NCBI RefSeq assembly: GCF_963583255.1
Contig: NC_084803.1
Span: forward strand, 12,942,478 to 13,006,477
Reading direction: 5' to 3'
DNA: 64,000 nucleotides
Origin: Pyrus communis
Taxonomy: Eukaryota > Streptophyta > Magnoliopsida > Rosales > Rosaceae
The translations under genes were made by a program, and so were the position numbers. Below are positions 1 to 12,146 of the stretch, piece by piece (position 1 is the first letter of the stretch; each line of letters starts with the position of its first letter). Below the pieces are notes generated by a model. The model did not search any database. It saw only the letters and a program-made list of their open reading frames with translations, and was not told where the DNA came from.

Positions 1-176
1 AAAGATCATGGCAATGGCTTTCTCAGCTTCGCCAACCGGATTGTCCATCTCATCTTCAATGGCGGGACGCAAATTCTTTGCAGTGAGGTGGAGCTTCACA
101 TCTTGGACCCACTTGAGGTAGTTTCTTCTAGAGACCTTTAAAGTGGTGAAGTTAAGTTTGTTCAAATTTTACATGC
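1..176 (-). pseudogene. LTR retrotransposon gag, N-terminal fragment (cut by window edge)
   Basis: Read on the minus strand this gives a gag-like N-terminus containing NLNKLNFTTLKVSRRNYLKW followed by VQDVKLHLTAKNLRPAIE and GEAEKAIAMIF, then the window ends. The pattern (a short 'KLNF..LEVS..NYL.W..D...HL' opening) is that of plant LTR-retrotransposon gag proteins, probably Copia. The codon after the apparent start ATG (about 176) is TAA, so either the start is elsewhere or the copy is broken. The remaining gag and pol would lie left of base 1. Function, if intact, would be capsid formation of the retroelement. The family call rests on recognised motifs only. Confidence 0.6.
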
Positions 177-2019
177 TTCTATCATAAAATAAATTGACAA
201 TGATGTGGTTAGTGTAATGGAGAAAAAATCAATCCATTCACGTAGAAGTAAAACATTCAGGTTCTAATTGACATGTATTAGTTTAAATTTACATGAAAAA
301 ACTTCAAGTTTTCATGGGTGCTGTTTTTTAGGAAAACTTCAGGTTTTCAAACAAGGCATGTTTTTAGAAACTTCAAGTTTCGAAAGAATTATGAACTTCA
401 AGTTCATATGTTCCTGCAGACAAATGCAAATATATATACAAAAATATGCAAATAGATTTTCAGGTGTAGAATTATGATTGAATTAATTATTTGGACCTTG
501 GGCCAAAATTATAGTGTGGGTGAAAAATTATAAAACCCGTAAGGCCTAATAAAAAAAAGAAAAAGGCAATTAAACTCGGGGCCCAAAAATATAGACCAAA
601 GTTCACGGGTGGGCTGAGAAAATTGGTGTCATGAGGTCTAGGCCCAAAAATTGGGCTGGGGTAGGCACGTGCCTTGCATGTGAGCAAGATCAATCGTTAC
701 AGCGAAGTGGGCTATGAATGCAATCCCAAAAATAAGGGCCTAGACAGGATATGATCTAGTGTGACGCGATGCGAGTGCACCGATGCACCAGCTGCAAGCT
801 AGGATCGAGTGCATGCTAGGACATGGATGCACCAGCGCTGGGCTGGGATTCGATACAACGTGGGTGTAGGGGGAACACCAAAGCCCAACGGGCTAGTGTC
901 ACATGGGCTTAAGGTGATCAGCAGCAGGCCTAGGTTCGCACGCCCAAATAAATAAATAAAATTAATTATTGTTGCAAGCCGAGAAGAGTCCATGCCTAAA
1001 TGGTCGTGGGTCAGACCAAACACAAACCCCAGTTGTGATGGGTGTGCGTATTGGAGAAAAGGATCGGCGCTGCTGTTTTTGGCGGTTTTGTCTAGGTTCA
1101 GAGAACTCAGGGCGAGTCACGAGGGTCAACGATGACCACGGTGGTGAATGGAGAAGGTTAATCTCGACGTTCAAGAACCAAACCCTAGAAATTTCAAATC
1201 GGATTTTCAAGAAATTCCGATGAGATTCAAGTGAATCTCGGTCCAATTTTCATCGAGAACGATTTCTGGTCGTCGGTGACAGTGACCAGAGGCTCGAGGC
1301 GGTGGCTGCAGGCCATGCCCGTGGTGGTCGTGGATAAGGATGCCATTAATGGCATCGAGTTTTTCTGAGTTACAAAGCCTGGAGCTTTTGGCTCTGTGGC
1401 TTGGTTAACTCGGCTCGGCGTAGGGAGCCAAACGACTTAACTTTCAACCATCGTACTCAGAGTTCCCAACGAAACCCTAATATAATTTTTTTCTGTTTTT
1501 TTTTTCAATTTCAAGATTATAATTCAATACATATTTAACATATAGCAGATGTTTGATGCAATTCATGAAGATATCAATTCACATAATTCAACAATTATGG
1601 GTATAATGCATACACAATTTATGTAGAATCTAAAATTTGAAAAATGTAAAGTGGGGTCATGCATTATGGTGAATGCTCATGCTATCAGAGTTGCAAAATA
1701 TCAAGATAAAAACCGTTGTTTTGGAAGAACCTGATTGCGTGATGATATTGATTAATTGGTTTGATGCAGAAAGCTTCCACATTAGATTCTTAAGCGCAGG
1801 GGTAGGAGAATGCTGATAACGTGTTGTGGTTTATTTTATCTGACAGAGAGAGAGATGTGTTTGCAGGGTTGTGTAGAGGTCTTACGTAGTGCTTTTATTT
1901 ATAGTATTAAGGGAGGCAAGAATCCTTCTCTTCCAAGGAATACAGGTCATAATATGAAATAATAACTATAATCAAATCTAATTTAGGATTTAAAGAAGCA
2001 CACTTAAATACAAAGTTGT

Positions 2020-2024
<5 letters not shown>

Positions 2025-2089
<65 letters not shown>
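2025..2089. repeat. Compound microsatellite (AT)n(GT)n
   Basis: About 17 AT units run directly into about 16 GT units. The apparent peptides across it are low-complexity translations and not genes. Confidence 0.95.
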
Positions 2090-2090
<1 letters not shown>

Positions 2091-2530
2091 TTAATTGTTG
2101 ATTCCAATCCAATACTAAACAGTGTAATGGAATACATAATCTTATGCGAAGCTCCAAATGGCAAAAAAACACTTCACGCCTATTTTATCAGTCAAAATAT
2201 AATTAGTAAAATACATCATCATATGTTGAGCTACGATAGTTTACAAACTACTTAAAAATGCCAGTTGATCCTTAGCAATTGAGTAGATATTTAAAAGCTG
2301 TCATTTATTTATGCATTCGATGTCTTAAGTTTGGGGAATTTTTTTTTTTTTTTTTTTTTCCTACTATTATTTTTATCAAAAAAAAAAGAAAATTGTGCTC
2401 AGTTAAAATGAATTGCCACTTTACCACACCTAGTACTCGGCCCAAAAGTGGGTGGCCCAACTAATTCTTCTACGAAACCGGATCAAATGTCGACAAATGC
2501 ATACACTGAGACTGGGCTTGGGCCAGTCCA
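2090..2530. other. Intergenic spacer, no gene seen
   Basis: AT-rich DNA with a T homopolymer at about 2340-2360. No coding region, RNA gene or bounded repeat was recognised between the microsatellite and the start of tandem unit A. Confidence 0.5.
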
Positions 2531-3452
2531 CACCAATTATTTGGGCTACCTAGGAAAAAATAAACGCTGCCGCTTTTTTCTTTTGCAAGAGATTTTTCTG
2601 CACATTTTGTTTTTTCTTTTAATTCTCCTATATTGTGGATGTCATATGATTCGAATTTGAGACATTTATAACACTGTGAATGAAAAATATTGGCAGACTA
2701 AGAATTAGCGGTAATTGTGGTCCAAAACCCACCATCTTAAATCTATGGAACAAAAAGTAGATATTTGTTTTTTGGGCAATAGGTTAGTCAAAAGATAAAA
2801 CATGTAGATCAAGTTTAGGTGAGATTGTTATCTGCTTTACAGGTCCAATCTTTAGAAACAAGCCAAGTTTAAAAGATGCATGATTTTGTTTAATCTTTCG
2901 TTATTCCTAAACCATTACTATATGCAAACAACATCCCCTAAAATCATCCATAAAATATACATAAAATCATAATAAATTAACATGCAATTGGCAACCTTTT
3001 CCATCTGTTTTAGCATCTTAAATCGAAGAAAAGTGTTATTCCCACACTTATTTTTACCTCTCACATATTTTTGGTAACTTTTTATCATTAATCTTCTTCA
3101 ACTCATTCATTCCGATAGCCGAAAATCGAGAGAAAATGTGTGAGAAATACAATTATAAATAGCACTATCCAAATTGAATTGTACTAGGCTCTACTACACA
3201 TTAATTATAATTAAGTACATTTATTTTTGCACTCGAGATGTTACGCTTGAATGTTTCTTCCACTGCTAACTATATAATGTCAAAGAAATCTTTAACATGA
3301 CTTGACCTTGGGTAGCCTCGACAGGGAGCGTACACAACGAAGTAATCGAGTAACTACAAAATACGAACAAGTCAAAGCATTTAAAATTCGATTAATTTTG
3401 TATTAATGACCGACTATCTATCATATATGCAATATTATTACTATAATGTGCA

Positions 3453-3874
3453 CATAGATGGAGCCAATGAAGGCTCAATGGGGGCAGATGCCCCCACTCA
3501 AGTAATTCGTTTGTTTAGTTGTAGATTACAATTATATAATATACACGGATTATCTTTGAAAAAAATATATGTATCTGATATCTAACATACATTCATTCTA
3601 CTTAAACTCCATATCGAATATTATATCAGCAATAGTGCTCTTGTTCTGTTATTCAAATCGAAAAAAACCCTCTCCCACATACCATGTACTTATGTTTTTC
3701 TCATCACTTTGCCACTTTCCACTACTATATTGAAATTTTTGTAACATTGGAATTGTGATACATCATCATTTGAAATCATCCTTAATATCATATTGCTTAT
3801 AACCATACTATAATAAGATTTTCTTAGTTGTTTTTGGTTGCCCCCACTAGAAGAAATTTTTGGTTCTGTCCTTG
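3453..3874. mobile_element. hAT-type non-autonomous element (422 bp) in unit A
   Basis: Flanked by perfect 8-bp target duplications AATGTGCA (3445-3452 and 3875-3882). The ends form imperfect inverted repeats: CATAGATGGAGCCAA at the left, CAAGGACAGAACCAA at the right read inward. Just inside each end is a run containing GCCCCCACT or GTTGCCCCCACT. Unit B at about 9085 has the uninterrupted target. The 8-bp duplication and the CA..GGA..GA.CCA ends fit hAT. No transposase is present. Confidence 0.85.
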
Positions 3875-5403
3875 AATGTGCATGCATTGACAATTGACAA
3901 GTATCATACCTAACAATAATTCTACGTAAATCACTATACTTAGCTTTCACACTGTTTCCATGAGATCGTGTGGCTAGGATGGAAGCATGCCTTATAACCT
4001 AACCAGAAATCTGTTTGCCCTCATGATGGAGAAGATGGACGTCGGTTCCAACCAGAGCTTTCGATCAACCACGTCGCAAAAGCAAGAAAATTCGCACAAT
4101 TTGTAGGTTGGGTTCAAAGACAAAGCGATATCTGAATTTTCAAATTGCCCAAAATGATAAGGTGGAGGATCCCCATATATCTGAATTTGCAAAGACAAAA
4201 TGCGAGGATCTTCGATTCTTCTGGAGTTTGAGATCGAAATTCGATTGGTTTATGTCTTCCTTGTTCGTGAGACAGTTCTTTCTCCGTGGAAGTTCCGTTC
4301 CAGGAAAAGAAAAGAATAAAATAAGTCATGTCAAATGTCAAACGCGCGATCTCATTACCAAGCTACTGAATCTCATTTTTTTGCAAAAAGATCCTCTCTT
4401 TAAAGAAGCTGATTGTATACATATTTAGTGTAGTAACCCCAACGCATCAAAAAGCTTTTACAAAATTATATACATTATTCTTTTCGTAATCAACACTTCA
4501 TATTCTTACATCTATGATCAACTCCAAATAAAGTCATCCATGCATAGGTAATAGGTTACTAATAAAAAAACAAGGCATGTATTAATCAATTGTTACTTTT
4601 ATCGGTTACACATGAAAAAGAAACATGTCGCATACATAGAAACTTTTCAGCAACACAACCTCGTACACCATGTGTTATTATAGATGAATTGTTTTTACTT
4701 ATAACATATTCGTCAAAATGTCAATGTCAAATGAATTACTGTGGTTTTGGCATTCTTTAATTTCCTCCACTTAGCTCATCTAACAGTTTGCTTCAATAGT
4801 TTGAGGTTAATTTCAATTATACTGCACAGTTGAGGTTTTTTTTTTTCCTTCTTTAACTCCAGCAATGTTTGCTTGATTCCAAATTTCCAATTGATTTCTT
4901 TTGTGTGATTTCTTTTAGCTTTTTTTTATAATGCACATTTGGGTTTATTTATTGTAGTATCATCCACAACTTTGTACAGGAAACAATTATGAAGAGATGG
5001 TTCAAATTAAAAAGAAAACAATAAGGTTGGTAGCCTTATATTGTAAAATATTACTCTTATCACTTGGATTAAGGTGTAACCTTATGTTGTGGTATATGTT
5101 TATGCTAAATATATACCATGAGCAATGCTTTGCTATTTAAAGATAAGTAGGAACTCCTATTCAAAATTCTTCGCGTTCCACTCACAGAACTTTGTACTTA
5201 TGGTAGAATCATTTATATTATGAATCACTTAATAAAGATTACCTCTGTTAAAAATGAATTAAAACTAAGGTCATTGTGTCCATATATTGTAGTAAATACA
5301 TGGATGGTTCGTAATGCTTTTTATCAATTCTATTCATTTGTTTCCATACATTTCAATAATAAAAGACCTTAATGTTAATTGATTTTTTTGCAGAGGCGAT
5401 CTT

Positions 5404-6318
5404 CAGGCCTGGCCCAAGCCCAATGCGGGCAGGGCGACCGTCTGGGGCCCCAAAAAATTGGGGGCACCAAAATTATTATGGTGATATATTTATATATGTT
5501 TTTATAAGAGTATAAATTTATGAAATTTCGTTTAGTGACAAAGAAATTTAACTAGAATTGGTGGTTTTGTTGTTTAAAATTAATGAGGAGGTCTTAAGTT
5601 CAAAACACCATGTGTACTTATTTACATTCCATTTTTTACAAATCTCTTTTCATAACAGTATAAATTTATAAAATTTGGCTAAATGATCAAGAAGTTTAAT
5701 TAGAAGCAATGGTTTTTGTTGTTTAAAATTAACGAGAGGTCCTAAGTTTGAAATGCTATGTGCAAGTTTTTTTTTTTCAATTTTTACAAATTTTCGTTTG
5801 GTTGTTAATTTATTTACTAGCTAGTATCTATGTGGGTTGCTATTTTCAATTATCCGTTCCAATTCAAGTCTAATCTTCAACAAAGAGTAACGTGTAGACT
5901 AAATTTTTAGACCAAATTTGCAAATAATATTACGTGTCATCAAAATGTTTAATTTAGTGTTCATTCATTATGTATACATAACCTTAAAGACTCGAAAACA
6001 TTATTATTTTTTTTAGTCTTATATTGACGAGGTTAGTAAATAAGAAAAAAATATCTCACAATTTATACAAAAACACTTTAAAAGTTCAGATGAAAAACAA
6101 AACTCATAATCAATCTACTTGTAAGCCCTTTTTTGGTTTCCTTATCTCGATACAAAATAAATTAGTTATTCCGTGTTTATAAATTATTGAATTTGAAGTG
6201 TTTTTCTAAATATAATTTTATCGATGTCTTATGTGTGAAAACAAATAATTTTTTTATATGAAGTGAGACACATTTTTTAGCGTCGCCCCAGGTCTCAAAA
6301 ATCTCTAGACCGGCCCCG
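5404..6318. mobile_element. hAT-type non-autonomous element (915 bp) in unit A
   Basis: Perfect 8-bp target duplication GCGATCTT (5396-5403 and 6319-6326), with the uninterrupted site in unit B near 23868. The ends are GC-rich imperfect inverted repeats: CAGGCCTGGCCCAAG at the left and CGGGGCCGGTCTAGAG at the right read inward, each followed by a 'ggggcgac/gggcgacc' block. The interior is AT-rich and has no transposase frame. It contains an internal near-duplication ('gtttaaaattaa..gaggtc..aagtt' at about 5573 and 5722). Confidence 0.85.
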
Positions 6319-7402
6319 GCGATCTTTATAGAGTGATATATAAAATGAACAATTCTGATTATAAACACAAAATTTTATTAATCAGCTAAAACACTTTTGA
6401 GTATTTGAGTGGGAACTCCTACTCATCATTTGAGTAACCGAATATTATTCAAATACAATATTATTTGTTAAATATTAGTAAATATCTCATCTTCCTACAG
6501 TTTGTGTGATCTGACTTTACGTTTTCTACATAATTTGACATACAGGAATGCACAAAAGAATTTGGTATGTTGTTTACAATTTACAAGATTGTTATAATAT
6601 ATTGTGTGCTCTGACTATTAGTGTGGTACTTTGACGTGATGGGAAACATGATTATTATAGGTCATGGTAAAATACACCTTACAAAAGCCTAGAGAAGATA
6701 CTCTAATTAAAAGTAAAAAACATCAAAGAACAACACAATGTAAAATGAAAATAATAGAACTATTAAGAAGATTCTCTTAAAATAAAACTTTTCATCAAGA
6801 ACTATTTTGAAAAAAAATAATAATAATAATGAGTCGCGCGTCGAATGTTCATGTCGACTGTGGAAAACGTGCAGAAAGACTAATATTAATAAAAATTTTG
6901 CGGCTAAAAATTAAAGTTAGGTCATTGATCGGTTTATTGAAGTAGGAGAATCGCATGTTCTCCCAAAAGGTCCAAAACCAATATATTGAGGACATACCAA
7001 TCGCGTGTTTGGATAATGCTACGCAGCGGCTGACATGACACATCAACGTGTTTCACAAGCTAGTGTTGAGAATTATTTGATAGAGACACAAAATGTGACA
7101 TTTTTATGAGTGGCAGTGCTTCCAAATTTTAATTATTCTTTTGCAAGAGACACATAACCAAATATTTATGATTCGAATTTGAGACATATAACCAAATAAA
7201 TTGGGCTACATTTTCATTTTTTACCAACGAAAAAATTTGGGCTACCCATGAAAAAATAAATGCTGCAATTTTCTTTATTTTGCAAGAGATTTCTCTACAC
7301 ATTTGTTTTTTTCTTTATTCTCTTATTGTGGATGTCATAGGATTCGAATTTGAGACATCTTACAACACTGTAAACGAAAAATATTGGCAGACTAAGAATT
7401 AG

Positions 7403-8197
7403 TTACACTTCGCCCTTCTCTCCAAAAGTGAGAGCTTTTCTCTCTAGAATGAGAGCCCTTCTCACCGTTTGTGTGAGCCTTTCCCTTCTTCGTTCCTTCG
7501 GTGGCACCGGCCCTAGCTTCGGTTAGGGTCGGTTGCCATATCCTGTTTCCTTTTTTCTTCTTCTTCTTTTCTTTTCGTTTCTACTAATGTTTCTTCCTTT
7601 TTTTCCCTCCGGTATGTCCTCTTCTTCAATTCCTGTTGGTATACCTCTCCACATCTCTTCCTCAGTCTGATCTTCAACCATATTTCCTATTGAGTTCGTG
7701 TGTAGAGATGATATGTTTTTCCTGGCTCTGGTGTTTCCCACACCACCACATTCTCCTTGATGTTTGTCGTTTTCAGTAGTGTTGCTCGTGAGTTTCCCCG
7801 AGCTTCTTACTGGTAGTTGGCTAATCCCTCTTTGGTGCCGACTGTCTTGTTAATGGCTATGATTTGGTTGCTGTTCGGGGTTGGCGGTGGTGTCTGAGGC
7901 GGCGATACTCGGTGGTGGTTGACGTTTTTAGTTAGCTGACCTTGACCTCTGTTGGTGGAGGGATTTCGGTAGAAACTTCTCGGCTGTTGTGTGTTTTTTA
8001 GGCTTCATTGTTGTTAGGCCCTCTTTGTATTTTTTTGTTGGTTTTGGCCCTTTTTTGGTTGTGTATAGTTTTAACTTGGACCCTTAGTTTGCTTGTAAAT
8101 TTGGGTTTGCTGTTTTAATAAAAGTTGAGGGAATTTTGACTGTAGCTTGCTACAATCAGACTTTTACCTATAAAAAAAAAATAAAAATAAAAAAACT
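7403..8197 (+). mobile_element. LINE-like non-LTR retroelement insert, internally deleted or truncated
   Basis: About 795 bp present in unit B but not in A. It begins with a pyrimidine-rich stretch (TTCTCTCCAAAAGTGAGAGC) like a LINE 5' region and ends with a T-rich 3' UTR, TTTTAATAAAAGTTGAGGG, and an A-rich tail (about 8172-8197), typical of a polyadenylated retroposon. No endonuclease or reverse-transcriptase frame is present. About 25 bases of the unit A target are missing at the junction, so no clean target duplication can be shown. The assignment to LINEs is by general form. Confidence 0.55.
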
Positions 8198-8739
8198 ACC
8201 ATTAAATCTATGGAACGAAAAGTAGATATTTGTATTTTGGGCAACAGGTTAGTCAAAAGATATACATGTAAATCTAGTTTTGGTGAGATTGTTATCCACT
8301 TTACAGGTCCAATCTTTAGAAACAAGCCAACTTGATTTTGTTTAATCTTCAACTTGATTTTGTTTAATCTTCAACTTGATTTTGTTTAGTCTTTCGTAAT
8401 TCCTAAACCATTACCATATGCAAACAACATCCCCTAAAAAGCATCCATAATATATATATATATATAAAATAACATACAATTGGCAACCTTATCTATCTCT
8501 TTCAGTATCTTAAATTGAAGAAAAGTGTCATCCACACACTTATTTTCACCTTTTACCCACTTTTGTTAATTTTTTTGTCATTGATCTTTTTCTATTTATT
8601 CGTTCCGACAAAAGGAGTGTGTGAGAAGGAAAATTGTGAATAGCACTATCCAAATTAAATTGTACTAGGCTCTACCATACAGTCCAAGGTTATAAAACAT
8701 TAATTATAATTAAGTACACTTATTTTTGCCCTCAAGATG

Positions 8740-8865
8740 TTTTTTTTTTTTTGTCAAACAATAAATTTGTTAAATTAGATGTTAGATTAGGAAGCCGACG
8801 GGGTTCAAACCACATCATAGTGCAAGAGCAACACTCATCTTCACTGTGGTAGAGGGCCACTTACT
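8740..8865 (-). mobile_element. SINE, minus strand (about 126 bp)
   Basis: Poly(T) at the left end (8740-8752) is the reverse of a poly(A) tail. The minus strand has a tRNA B-box-like GGTTTGAACCCC near 8805-8816 and an A-box-like region near the 5' end. Imperfect 11-bp target duplications GCCCTCAAGAT (8728-8738) and GCACTTGAGAT (8866-8876) flank it. Unit A at about 3226 carries the single uninterrupted target GCACTCGAGAT. It is a RNA polymerase III retroposon and not a functional tRNA gene. Confidence 0.8.
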
Positions 8866-9469
8866 GCACTTGAGATTTTATGTTTGAATTTTTCTTCCAC
8901 TGCTAACTATATAATGTCAAAGAAATCTTTAACATGACTTGACCTTGTGTAGCCGCGACAGGGAGCATACACAACGAAGTAATCGAGTAACTACAAAATA
9001 GGAACATGTCAAAGCATTTGAATTCGATTATTTTTGTATTAATGAACGGCTATCAATCATATATGCAACATTAGTATTACTGTAATGTGCATGCATTGAC
9101 AATTGACAAGTATCATATACCTACTAATAATTCTACGTAAATCACTATACTTAGCTTTCACACGATGATCAGCCATCGGATTTGTTTTCAATCATCGTGT
9201 GGCTAGGATGGAAGCATGCCTTATAACCTAATCAGATATCTGTTTGTCCTCATGATGGAGAAGACCGACGTCGGTTCCAACCAGAGCTTCAGTCGACCAC
9301 GTCGCAAAAGCAAGAAAATTCGCACAATTTGTAGGTTCGGTTCAAAGACAAAGCGATATCTGAATTTTCAAACTGCCCAAAATGATAAGGTGGAGGATCC
9401 CCATATATCTGAATTTGCAAATACAAAATGAGAGGATCTTCGATTCTTCTGGAGTTTGAGATCGAAATT

Positions 9470-9702
9470 TGTGGAAAATATGGAAGAGAATGCTTTTTTT
9501 TCATTATCTTTCTCTACAAGATTACAAGGATATATATACATGATACAAGTGTGTAGGTAGGACAAGGTAGCCGTCCTAGTGTGTAGGTAGGACAAGGTAG
9601 GACGGCTGTAGGACGGCTAGTGTGTAGGTAGGACAAGGTAGGACGGCTGTAGGACGGCTTGACGGCTGTAGGACGGTTGTAGGACGGCTAATTCTTCCAA
9701 TA
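9470..9702 (-). repeat. 3' LTR of the minus-strand Copia element
   Basis: Plus-strand ends are TGTGGAAAATA and TTCCAATA, so in element orientation the LTR starts TATTGGAA and ends TTCCACA. It contains a minisatellite of GTAGGACGGCT-type units (about 9555-9690). It differs from the partner LTR by a few substitutions and a short indel in that minisatellite. Confidence 0.93.
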
Positions 9703-9716
9703 CTCCCCTTCAAGCT
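9703..9716 (-). promoter_or_regulatory. Polypurine tract of the Copia element
   Basis: The minus strand reads TTGAAGGGGAG immediately before the 3' LTR, the classical plant Copia plus-strand priming site. It follows the RNase H stop codon directly. Confidence 0.85.
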
Positions 9717-10234
9717 GGATCAAGGAGGTTAATTGATCCAAGCTTGGAGAGCAGACCTTGAAACTGAGGAGAAGCAAGAGACTTCGTGAAAATATCAGCA
9801 AGTTGATCTTGGCTTCGAGTGAATGTGATTTGAATTACCTTGGACTGGACTTGTTCCCGAACGTAGTGACAGTCAACTTCAATGTGTTTGGTGCGTTCAT
9901 GGAACACCGGATTGGAGGCAATATGCATAGCTGCTTGATTGTCACAGAAAAAAGACATAGGTGTGTTGATTGAGAACCCCAAGTCCGAGAGAAGGCCCTT
10001 GAGCCAAATGAGTTCACATGCAGTGGAAGCCATGGCTCTATACTCAGCTTCGGCACTTGAGCGAGCAATTACATTTTGTTTTTTGCTCTTCCATGTCACG
10101 AAGTTTCCTCCAACCAACGTGCAGTAGCCAGTAGTGGATTTTCCATCAATAGCATTCCCTGCCCAGTCAGCATCGATGTAGGCAATGATTTGAGTATGAC
10201 CATTGTTTTTCATGACGATTCCCCGAATGACCAT
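9710..10234 (-). pseudogene. Copia RNase H domain (C-terminal pol)
   Basis: About 170 residues with the Copia RNase H landmarks: YIDADWAGNAIDGKSTTGYC, SSAEAEYRAMA, CDNQAA and HERTKHIEVDCHYVREQV, ending at LADIFTKSL and a stop beside the polypurine tract. It would degrade the RNA strand during reverse transcription. It is shifted out of frame from the upstream RT by a 31-bp tandem duplication at about 10198-10258. The domain itself is open and looks well conserved. Confidence 0.85.
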
Positions 10235-12131
10235 TGTTTTTCATGACGATTCCCTGACCAATGGAGCCTTTGAGGTATCTGAGAATTCTTTTAACAACAT
10301 TTAAATGAGCTTCAGTGGGTGCATGCATGAATTGGCTTACAAGACTGACGGCGTAAGTTATATCCGGTTTGGTGATGGTGAGATATATAAGCTTACCCAC
10401 CAATCGTTGGTAGTAATTGATATCACTGAGAGGTTCTCCTGTCAAGTCCAACTCCAATTTGCTATCAAGAGGAGTACGAGTTGGTTTGCAATCCATCATC
10501 TTCACTTCTTGAAGTAAGTCAATCACATATTTCCTTTGACTAAAAAAAAGTCCCTTGGGGGAAGTGGCCAGTTCAATCCCAAGGAAGTATTTTAAAACTC
10601 CTAAGTCTTTAATGGAAAATTGTTGATGAAGAGAATGTTTAAGAGTGTGAATCTCATCAATGTTATCACCTGTGATGATGATATCATCAACATAGATTAG
10701 TACAACTAATTTGCCAACTGATCCTATTCGAACAAACAGGGAGGAATCAGCATGACTTCTCTTGAACCCAAAATTTTCAAGTACCGAGCTTAATTTGGCA
10801 TACCAGGCACGAGGAGATTGTTTCAAGCCATAGATTGACTTATGAAGCTTGCAAGCCATACCTGAATTCTGTGCTTGTGGATGACCCGGGGGTAGTTGCA
10901 TGTAGACTTCCTCTTCGAGGTCTCCATGTAAAAAAGCATTTTTTACATCCATTTGGTACAATGGTCATTCATGGTTCACTGCAAAAGATAACAAAACCCT
11001 TATTGTGCTCATCTTAGCCACGGGAGCAAATGTCTCCTTATAGTCCACTCCAAAAGTTTGAGTAAAACCGCGAGCCACCAATCTTGCCTTGTGTCGTTCA
11101 ATTGAGCCATCAGAATTAAACTTGATTTTATAGACCCATCGACTGCCTACCACCTTCTTGCCTTTGGGAAGTTGAACTACACTCCAGGTTTTATTTTCAT
11201 TCAAGGCTTTGAGTTCTTCTTCCATGGCTAGCCTCCACACAACTTGACGATTGGCTTCTTGAAAGTTCCTTGGTTCACTTTCATAGGACAGTTTACTGAG
11301 GAAAACTGCATGAGAGTGAGAGACTTTGGAGTAATTTACAAACTTGTGAATAGGGTACTTGGCATGGTAAGTTTCATAGTCTTGCAGCCTTGATGGTGGA
11401 TGTCGATCTCGAGTCGGATTCCTGCGGGGTTGAGCTGGGATCACAATAGGTTCAGCTCCACTCTCTTGTATAGATGTTGTGTTATGGTCATGGGGAACTA
11501 CTTGTGCTTCTGAGGCTTCAGTGTCGTCTCCAATAAGCAGGTTGTCATTAAGAGTTGCATGAGAGTCCCGGTTGTGAGGTAGTGAATGGACACAGTCACT
11601 TGGTTCGACTGGATTTGGCAATGGGAAGAGATCTAGGAAATGCTCCCCCTGACGATTTTGATCTGATGATTTGTTGAAATATGGTTGGTTTTCATCAAAC
11701 CGTACATCTCTTGAGACAAACATCTTCCTGGAGCACGGATTGTAGCATTTGTACCCTTTTTGGGTGGAGGAGTATCCCATGAAAACACACTTGACAGCTT
11801 TGGGATCAAGCTTGTCTCGGTGATGGGATTGAATATGAACATAACAGGTACATCCAAAGATTCTCAGATGGGAAAGATTAATTTTTTTGTTTTGCATAAC
11901 CTCAGATGGTGATTTTGTATCCAGAACACGACTAGGCAGTCTGTTGATAAGGTAGGTGGCTGCAAGAACTCCTTGAGACCAAAACCTCTTAGGCACATTC
12001 ATTTGCAACATTAGCGCCCTGGTTTTTTCAAGTAGGTCCCGATTCTTCCTTTCGGCAATTCCATTTTGCTGAGGAGTACCTACACAACTTGTTTGATGTA
12101 TAATTCCATGGGTGCTCAAATAGTTAGTCAT
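10167..12131 (-). pseudogene. Copia integrase C-terminal part and reverse transcriptase
   Basis: Read from 12131 to 10167 in one frame with one in-frame stop. The first part holds the third catalytic residue of integrase (TPQQNGIAERKNR) and the C-terminal domain (LRIFGCTCYVHI, KCVFMGYSSTQKGYKCY). RVT_2 reverse transcriptase follows: WVYKIKFNSDGSIERHKARL, DVKNAFLHGDLEEEVYMQLP, the catalytic YVDDIIITG, and KPDITYAVSLVSQF. The lesion is a TGA at 10965-10967 in the motif NHE*PLYQMDVKNAF (tryptophan expected). A 31-bp tandem duplication scrambles the last about 20 residues before RNase H. Confidence 0.9.
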
Positions 12132-12146
12132 ATTTTTGGATGTATA

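Larger units (their letters stand above)
1..2165 (-). mobile_element. 5' part of a minus-strand LTR retrotransposon (incomplete)
   Basis: The gag start at the left edge, read leftwards, is preceded by about 1.6 kb of non-coding leader and then by a LTR-like stretch from about 1825 rightwards. Around 1813-1835 the minus strand reads ACACGTTATCAGCA, a string I associate with the leader just after the 5' LTR in some plant Copia elements. A TATA-like TATAAATA on the minus strand lies at about 1896-1904, where a LTR promoter would be. The outer LTR end and target duplication could not be fixed, so the right boundary is approximate. The leader (about 180-1820) holds no convincing gene. Confidence 0.4.
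2531..7133. repeat. Tandem unit A of an anonymous ~3.3-kb segment
   Basis: Unit A matches 7230-28022 (unit B) in the same order and orientation once insertions are removed. Anchor matches: the TTTGGGCTACC region (2540 versus 7230), the GGAAGCATGCCTTATAACC region (3980 versus 9209), the TTCCTCCACTTAGCT region (4760 versus 14936), ATGTTTGCTTGATTCC (4865 versus 23347) and the GTGGAAAACGTGC region (6860 versus 27729). Unit A contains two hAT-type insertions absent from B. No gene was recognised: the longest reading frames (for example 4108-4428) are not preserved in B. A short third copy of the unit start appears at 7135-7230. Confidence 0.85.

Noticed and set aside
4108..4428. 106-codon frame in unit A as a candidate gene
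   Set aside because: The matching region of unit B has stops and frame changes independent of the Copia insertion, with no domain or splice signals.
7523..7741. Lys/Arg/Glu-rich minus-strand frame
   Set aside because: It is the reverse of the pyrimidine-rich 5' portion of a LINE-like insert.
8740..8865. A possible tRNA gene because of the GGTTTGAACCCC box
   Set aside because: There is no cloverleaf, and the poly(A)-type tail, target duplication and absence from unit A show it to be a SINE.
9555..9690. CRISPR-like short repeats
   Set aside because: The units are contiguous minisatellite repeats in a plant LTR with no unique spacers.
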